This document shows, piece by piece, positions 4,013 through 8,071 of a stretch of DNA of 8,071 bases. The notes under the pieces were generated by a model. The model searched no databases. It saw only the letters and a list, made by a program, of their open reading frames with translations, and had not been told where the DNA came from. Made by a program: the position numbers and the translations under genes. Numbering within the stretch: the first letter of the stretch is position 1; each line of letters opens with the position of its first letter. This DNA is from JBDTNQ01 sp039933635 (lineage in GTDB: Bacteria > Acidobacteriota > Vicinamibacteria > Vicinamibacterales > SCN-69-37): the NCBI GenBank assembly GCA_039933635.1, contig JBDTNQ010000149.1, positions 1 to 8,071 of the forward strand, in the 5' to 3' direction.

Positions 4013-6328
4013 TCAGTCGATTCGAATGGCGGTCGCAGGGGCAATCCTGGCGGCTCGTATCGCTGGCAGGATGGTCGCACCGAGCACGACGGCAAGGACA
4101 CTGGCGCCAGTGAGTAGGAGCGTGGCGACATCGGCAGGACGAACTCCGAACAACAGGCTCTCGAGACCTTTGGACAGCCATCCCGAGGCGATGAGGCCAC
4201 CGGCGACGCCGCATGTACCTGCGGCCAGCGCGTCGCGGAGGACCAGTGCGATCACCCGACGGCGGGTCGCACCGATCGCCAGTCGGACGGCAATTTCGTG
4301 CGTCCGCCGCACGACGGTGTACGCCACGATCCCCGCAAGCCCAAGGGCCGTCACGAGGACCGTTGCGAATGCGAACAGGCCCACCACAAGTGTCGCGAAG
4401 GTTCGGTCTCGTATCGTGCGACCCAGCCGCTCGCCCACCGATCCGGAATCCAGCACGACGGCCATCCGGTCGACCTGTTGCACGACTGTCTTCCAGCCCG
4501 TGCGCGACGAGGGCGTGTCGCCAAAACGTACGACATATGTCACCGGTCCGCGGCTCCAAGCGGCGGCTCCCACCTGGTAGATCGCGGGCCTTGGTTGCAC
4601 CGTTATGCCTCTCGCACGAACGTCGCGAACCACTCCAGCGATGGTGACGGTTCTTCCGCCCACGAGCGTCACCACTCTGCCAATCGGCGATTGTTCGCCT
4701 GACAACAGCCGCGCCAGTGTGTCGTTGACAACGATCGCACTGGTCTCGTCGGGGCCGGGAGGGCGACCGGCGACGAATACGAGTCCCGTGGCGTCGAAAT
4801 AGTCGCCCGCCACCGTTGTGGAATCCAGCAGAGCGAGATCACGGGGTAGCGTGAGCTCGCGGATCATCTGGGACGCACTTCGTCCGTCCACGAAGCCGTA
4901 GAGGCTGACACCGGCGGCCTGCACACCTTGGACTCCCCGCAAGGCAGCCACCGTCCGATCGATCGTCTCGCGCCAAAGGGGCACGGGAAGGCTTGAGTCG
5001 TACGCAACCGTCAACGTCTCGCTCCTCTCGTCCATCCCGACGTCTACCCCAAGCAGATTCAGGTACGAGCGACCCAGCAGTATGGCCCCGGCGAGAAAGA
5101 CGGTCGCGGCACCCAACTGTCCCGCCACGACTCCAAACCGAACGAGTCGGATCAGTCGACCGTCTCGGCCGACAACAAGGCGAAGCTGGCGCGCACTGCC
5201 GAACCGCCACGCCAGGAGCGACGCCACGATCCACGACACGCCCGCTAGCGCACCGGCGAGCGTGATGGCGAGTGCCACTCTCGCCGTGACGGCCGGCACT
5301 CCAAGGGTGGCAAACTGCGGCGGTAGGACGCGAACGACGGCCGCGAGCGTCAGCCTCGCGAAGACGGCCGCAGCCACGCTGCCGAACACACTCACCTGCA
5401 AGGCCTCGGTGGCGAGCAACCGCACGACATGGCCCGGCGTCGCGCCGAGTGCCGTCCGCGTGGCGATTTCTGGCGCGCGATAGAGGCCACGCGTCAGCGC
5501 GATGCTGAACACGTTCATCCAACACACGAGGACGACAAGGCCACTCGCCAGCAGGGCACCCGTGGCCACTGCGCGCACCCGCATCGTCATCGCGGTCCAC
5601 AGCGCGATCACCTGGACCTGCTGCCCCGCCGGCATTGTGGCGCTGAGCGCGGCCGATGCCAGCGCGGGAGTGACGCCGGGACGCAGCCGTCCCACGATGT
5701 GTGGCCAACTCGTGGAGGCGCCGTCCTTCGTCATCACGGGGCCGTCTGGCAACGTCACGAGCACATCAGTGGGAAGGGTGCGGTCGGCCTCGGGCAGGAG
5801 GAAATCCCTCGGAAGGACGCCTTCGACGCGCATGACGCCTGCCGGAAGGATCTGAACTGACCGGCCAGGTTGGAGTTCCCCGCCAGACAGCGTGGTGGCC
5901 AGTCGGGGAGACACCCAGGCCAGAACGCCATCGAGATCCCCCCATCGCGGTCCGATGCCTAGCACCTGAAACAGATTGGCCGACGCGGCGACGCTTCGAA
6001 TCGGCAGAATCCGGCCGGACAACTGGACGCGTAACCAGTCTCGATCCTCGAACGCGGCGAGATCTTCGAACAGGTCCCGCCGGGCTCGCCAGCTCGCAAG
6101 CGACGGTAGGTCTGCCTGCGCTATTTTCACCCCCTGCCCAGGTGTCGGCAGCTGCCGGCCGAAGTCGATGGACACGAGCCGATTGGGATCGGCATACGGA
6201 AGCGGCCTCCACACGTAGGCATCCGCCAAGGCGAACACCATCGCCGCCAGACCCACACCGGCGGCAATCACGGCGACGCCGCCACGAAGCGGACCATTCA
6301 GGCTTGGGGGTAAGCGAAGAAGGCCCAT
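4013..6328 (-). CDS. orphan FtsX/MacB-like ABC permease of the ADOP family
   Basis: A 771-aa inner-membrane protein made of two MacB-like units. The first has a membrane span at about 16-39, the family-typical VWRPLPYADPNRLVSI (39-54), a large periplasmic domain to about 240, and an FtsX domain with spans near 255-279, 302-331 and 348-374. The second has a span near 394-419, a periplasmic domain at about 430-625, and an FtsX domain with spans near 643-671, 694-718 and 732-757. The cytoplasmic signature is duplicated: EIATRTALGAT (287-297) and EIAVRLAIGAT (678-688). This architecture defines the acidobacterial duplicated orphan permeases, normally about 800 aa, whose substrates are unknown. 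No ABC ATPase is encoded beside it. It starts 6 nt after the upstream gene's stop without a clear Shine-Dalgarno sequence, which suggests translational coupling. Confidence 0.9.
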   Translation of the reverse strand: MGLLRLPPSLNGPLRGGVAVIAAGVGLAAMVFALADAYVWRPLPYADPNRLVSIDFGRQLPTPGQGVKIAQADLPSLASWRARRDLFEDLAAFEDRDWLRVQLSGRILPIRSVAASANLFQVLGIGPRWGDLDGVLAWVSPRLATTLSGGELQPGRSVQILPAGVMRVEGVLPRDFLLPEADRTLPTDVLVTLPDGPVMTKDGASTSWPHIVGRLRPGVTPALASAALSATMPAGQQVQVIALWTAMTMRVRAVATGALLASGLVVLVCWMNVFSIALTRGLYRAPEIATRTALGATPGHVVRLLATEALQVSVFGSVAAAVFARLTLAAVVRVLPPQFATLGVPAVTARVALAITLAGALAGVSWIVASLLAWRFGSARQLRLVVGRDGRLIRLVRFGVVAGQLGAATVFLAGAILLGRSYLNLLGVDVGMDERSETLTVAYDSSLPVPLWRETIDRTVAALRGVQGVQAAGVSLYGFVDGRSASQMIRELTLPRDLALLDSTTVAGDYFDATGLVFVAGRPPGPDETSAIVVNDTLARLLSGEQSPIGRVVTLVGGRTVTIAGVVRDVRARGITVQPRPAIYQVGAAAWSRGPVTYVVRFGDTPSSRTGWKTVVQQVDRMAVVLDSGSVGERLGRTIRDRTFATLVVGLFAFATVLVTALGLAGIVAYTVVRRTHEIAVRLAIGATRRRVIALVLRDALAAGTCGVAGGLIASGWLSKGLESLLFGVRPADVATLLLTGASVLAVVLGATILPAIRAARIAPATAIRID

Positions 6329-6334
6329 GCAGTG

Positions 6335-7138
6335 TCAGCGGCCAGCCGCAAAGTACTGGCGTGAATCGGGCGCGTTCAACTCGATCCGAGAGACGTGCTC
6401 GACAACTGTCGCGTGCCCATCGGTCGACGTCGCCAAGACGGTCGGAAATCGAATGCCTCCGAACTCGCGGTACTCAGAGAGATCGACGCGAGTCATGGTC
6501 GAGGGACGCTGCGTCGTCGTCGAGTATTCCAATGCCATTGGGACGCAGGACACGGCGTCTGCCAGGAGAGTGGCCTGAAAGCCATCAGAACCAGCAAGAT
6601 CCAGGGCCACTCGCTCTCGGCTCCCCTCGCGTATGACACGCGGCGACACCGTCACACCGGCTGCCGACCGCGGGAATCTGGGCCACATCTGACGCGCGAA
6701 GTCCAACCGAGCGGAGCGCATCGACTGAGCGAGATCGGGCGATCTCGGCGCACTCAGCATGAGGCTGTGATCGAATCCAATCGTGCTCCCCAGCGTGGCC
6801 CCTGCGACCCCTGGTACCTGTCCTAGATCAATCCGCTTGTAGCTGTCGGGAAACACCACGCGGATCTCCCGCGTGCCGGGTAGGCTGCGAGGCCCAGCGG
6901 ACACGGCGGGCTTGGTTTCGCCGAAAAACCGAAGGGACGAGACGTTGGCGAACGCGCGGACTCCACCGAGCGCTTCCTGAATGCACGCCAATCCCGGTGC
7001 CCGGTTGGCTTGCTCGCCGTCGCGGGCAAAGAGCACTGACGTCGGAATCGTGAAGGCCTCGGCGCGAGGGGTGTCGCTGCATGTGAGCACGGCCGCGAGC
7101 GCCGTCGCCAGACTCCATCGCGCGATCGAGAATGGCAC
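6335..7138 (-). CDS. exported LolA-like hypothetical protein
   Basis: A 267-aa protein with a signal peptide: basic start, hydrophobic core about 8-19, and a likely AEA cleavage site near residue 28. A cysteine at 20 is present, but its context VLTC is a poor lipobox. The mature part has alternating strand-like segments, such as VSSLRFFG (66-73), REIRVVFPDSYKRID (90-104) and RVALDLAGSDGFQATLLAD (176-194). The ending MTRVDLSEYREFGGIRFPTV ... RIELN (215-255) is typical of LolA/LppX-fold proteins common in acidobacteria, which bind lipid-like ligands in the periplasm; the specific role is unknown. Start: the frame is open to TTG 7168, but GGAGGG lies about 9 nt before GTG 7138 and 3 nt before GTG 7144, so 7138 is preferred. 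It forms an operon with the orphan permease, suggesting a shared envelope task. Confidence 0.75.
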   Translation of the reverse strand: MPFSIARWSLATALAAVLTCSDTPRAEAFTIPTSVLFARDGEQANRAPGLACIQEALGGVRAFANVSSLRFFGETKPAVSAGPRSLPGTREIRVVFPDSYKRIDLGQVPGVAGATLGSTIGFDHSLMLSAPRSPDLAQSMRSARLDFARQMWPRFPRSAAGVTVSPRVIREGSRERVALDLAGSDGFQATLLADAVSCVPMALEYSTTTQRPSTMTRVDLSEYREFGGIRFPTVLATSTDGHATVVEHVSRIELNAPDSRQYFAAGR

Positions 7139-7297
7139 TCGCACCGACCCTCCGGAAATCCGCAGCAAGAAACCAGGCCAACCCCATTTGGAGACGGCCC
7201 ACTATGGCTCAAGGAATAGGGCGCCGCAACAGGATGGTGGCCGACCGACGCGGGGCGACGGCCAATTCAGCGCACAGGCCGTCGCGATCGGAAACGC

Positions 7298-7334
7298 GGT
7301 GACCTATAGGTGACCTTTAGAGGGGGAAGGTCAC
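7298..7334. repeat. GGTGACC repeat cluster with stem-loop downstream of tRNA-Pro
   Basis: GGTGACC occurs at 7298-7304 and 7309-7315, joined by the palindrome ACCTATAGGT (7302-7311). GTGACCTT (7310-7317) and AAGGTCAC (7327-7334) form a perfect 8-bp stem with a 9-nt loop. The stem begins 6 nt past the tRNA CCA on the minus strand. It could act in tRNA 3' processing or termination, although no T-tract follows, or as an operator for the operon starting at 7138. Confidence 0.5.
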
Positions 7335-7340
7335 GAAAAT

Positions 7341-7417
<77 letters not shown>

Positions 7418-7473
7418 ACGCTGTGGTGGTGCTGTCCCGGTCGGGCGATACCCTGCCGACTGAGCTTCTTATT

Positions 7474-8043
7474 CTACGCTGAACGTTTGCGCCGAGGCGA
7501 GGGGGGCGGCTCGGACGCCGCCGATCCGCTCTTCGCGGACCGCGCTGTCCGAGGCCCCGCTCGAGGCGGGGCGGACGTTGAGGACGTCGGCGGCGCCAGC
7601 TCGAAATCGTTCGTCGGCGCTGTGACGTGTGCTCGCGTCGCGGCAGGCGCGTCCAGTAACTTCAGGAGGGATCGAAGCCCACGCTTGACCGACGTGAGGT
7701 GCTCGCGCACGTTCTGCCCGATCCGCTCGCGGACGATCGGCCGCCTGACGGCAGCAGATGCCACCAGCTCCGGCGCCGCCACGTCGGCGTCCTCGTCGAT
7801 CTTGCGCCGCGCCCCGGCCAGCGTCAGGCCCTCCACCAGCAGCAGGTGCCGGATGCGCATCACCTGCTCGACATCCCCTCGTCGGTAGACGCGCGCTGCG
7901 CCCGCAGTCTTGGCAATCCCGAGCTCGGGAAATTCCGCCTCCCACGTGCGCAGCACGTAGGGCTGCACCTTCAGCAGCTCGCACACCTCCGTCGCCTTGA
8001 AGAGCGGGCGGTCGGGAATCTCGATGGTGGCGATGTCGGACAT
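7474..8043 (-). CDS. MerR-family transcriptional regulator
   Basis: A 189-aa protein with an N-terminal winged-helix domain: LFKATEVCELLKVQPYVLRT (14-33), the wing region ARVYRRGDVEQVMRI (48-62), and LLLVEGLTLAGARRKI (65-80). The middle (about 95-130) is basic and helical. The last 45 or so residues are rich in proline, serine, alanine and arginine and look disordered; no ligand-binding cysteines or known effector domain are visible. ATG 8043 is preferred to TTG 8055 because it begins the conserved-looking sequence; no strong Shine-Dalgarno is visible. In several phyla a MerR-like gene of this kind lies between the gene for integration host factor alpha and tRNA-Pro, and the tRNA here is directly downstream, so the IHF gene may lie beyond the right edge. 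That last point is inference. Confidence 0.88.
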   Translation of the reverse strand: MSDIATIEIPDRPLFKATEVCELLKVQPYVLRTWEAEFPELGIAKTAGAARVYRRGDVEQVMRIRHLLLVEGLTLAGARRKIDEDADVAAPELVASAAVRRPIVRERIGQNVREHLTSVKRGLRSLLKLLDAPAATRAHVTAPTNDFELAPPTSSTSAPPRAGPRTARSAKSGSAASEPPPSPRRKRSA

Positions 8044-8071
8044 AGGCCGACTCAAAATACCACATCGCGCG

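Noticed and set aside
4839..5708. Minus-strand open frame of 289 codons inside the permease gene
   Set aside because: It is an out-of-frame shadow of the permease, rich in arginine and glycine, with no recognisable domain.
7160..7240. Promoter for the permease operon, TTGCGG with CATAGT at 17 bp on the minus strand
   Set aside because: Matches are 3/6 and 4/6 to the consensus, too weak to report as a feature.

Overview
This is a GC-rich bacterial chromosomal segment. The orphan two-domain FtsX-type permease at 4013-6328 matches the duplicated orphan permeases that are greatly expanded in Acidobacteriota, so an acidobacterium is the best guess. The MerR gene beside tRNA-Pro looks like ordinary core genome, while 1-3950 looks like accessory DNA. 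The taxonomic call is inference from gene families, not from a marker gene.

Left part, 1-1302, plus strand: a zeta-toxin-like P-loop kinase gene is overlapped at its 3' end by a 61-codon gene of the kind expected for a small partner or antitoxin. A 164-aa conserved hypothetical gene follows after a 13-nt gap. The zeta-like start codon overlaps a TGA in an ATGA arrangement, so an upstream gene may end there.

Middle part, 1330-3576, minus strand: a compact mobilization cassette in the order alpA-like regulator, mobC, oriT, mobA, mobB-like membrane protein. MobA aligns almost without gaps to the relaxase half of the IncQ plasmid RSF1010 MobA, including its catalytic tyrosine and histidine triad. 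The small MobC resembles RSF1010 MobC in length and in its core motif. Between mobC and mobA lies an oriT with an RSF1010-type hairpin and a nic-like core at the same spacing, here wrapped in an additional perfect 13-bp inverted repeat. The RSF1010 primase domain and replication genes are absent, as is any integrase within the window. The cassette therefore looks like the transfer module of an integrative mobilizable element, or a remnant of one, that would depend on a conjugation system encoded elsewhere.

A 436-nt gene-free stretch (3577-4012) holds two GTCTG/CAGAC inverted repeats upstream of alpA and a tRNA T-arm-like hairpin that could be an attachment-site relic.

Right part, 4013-8043, minus strand: a two-gene operon of an exported LolA-like protein (6335-7138) and an orphan permease (4013-6328), then tRNA-Pro(GGG) with an encoded CCA (7341-7417), then a MerR-family regulator (7474-8043). 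A cluster of GGTGACC repeats lies between the tRNA and the operon.
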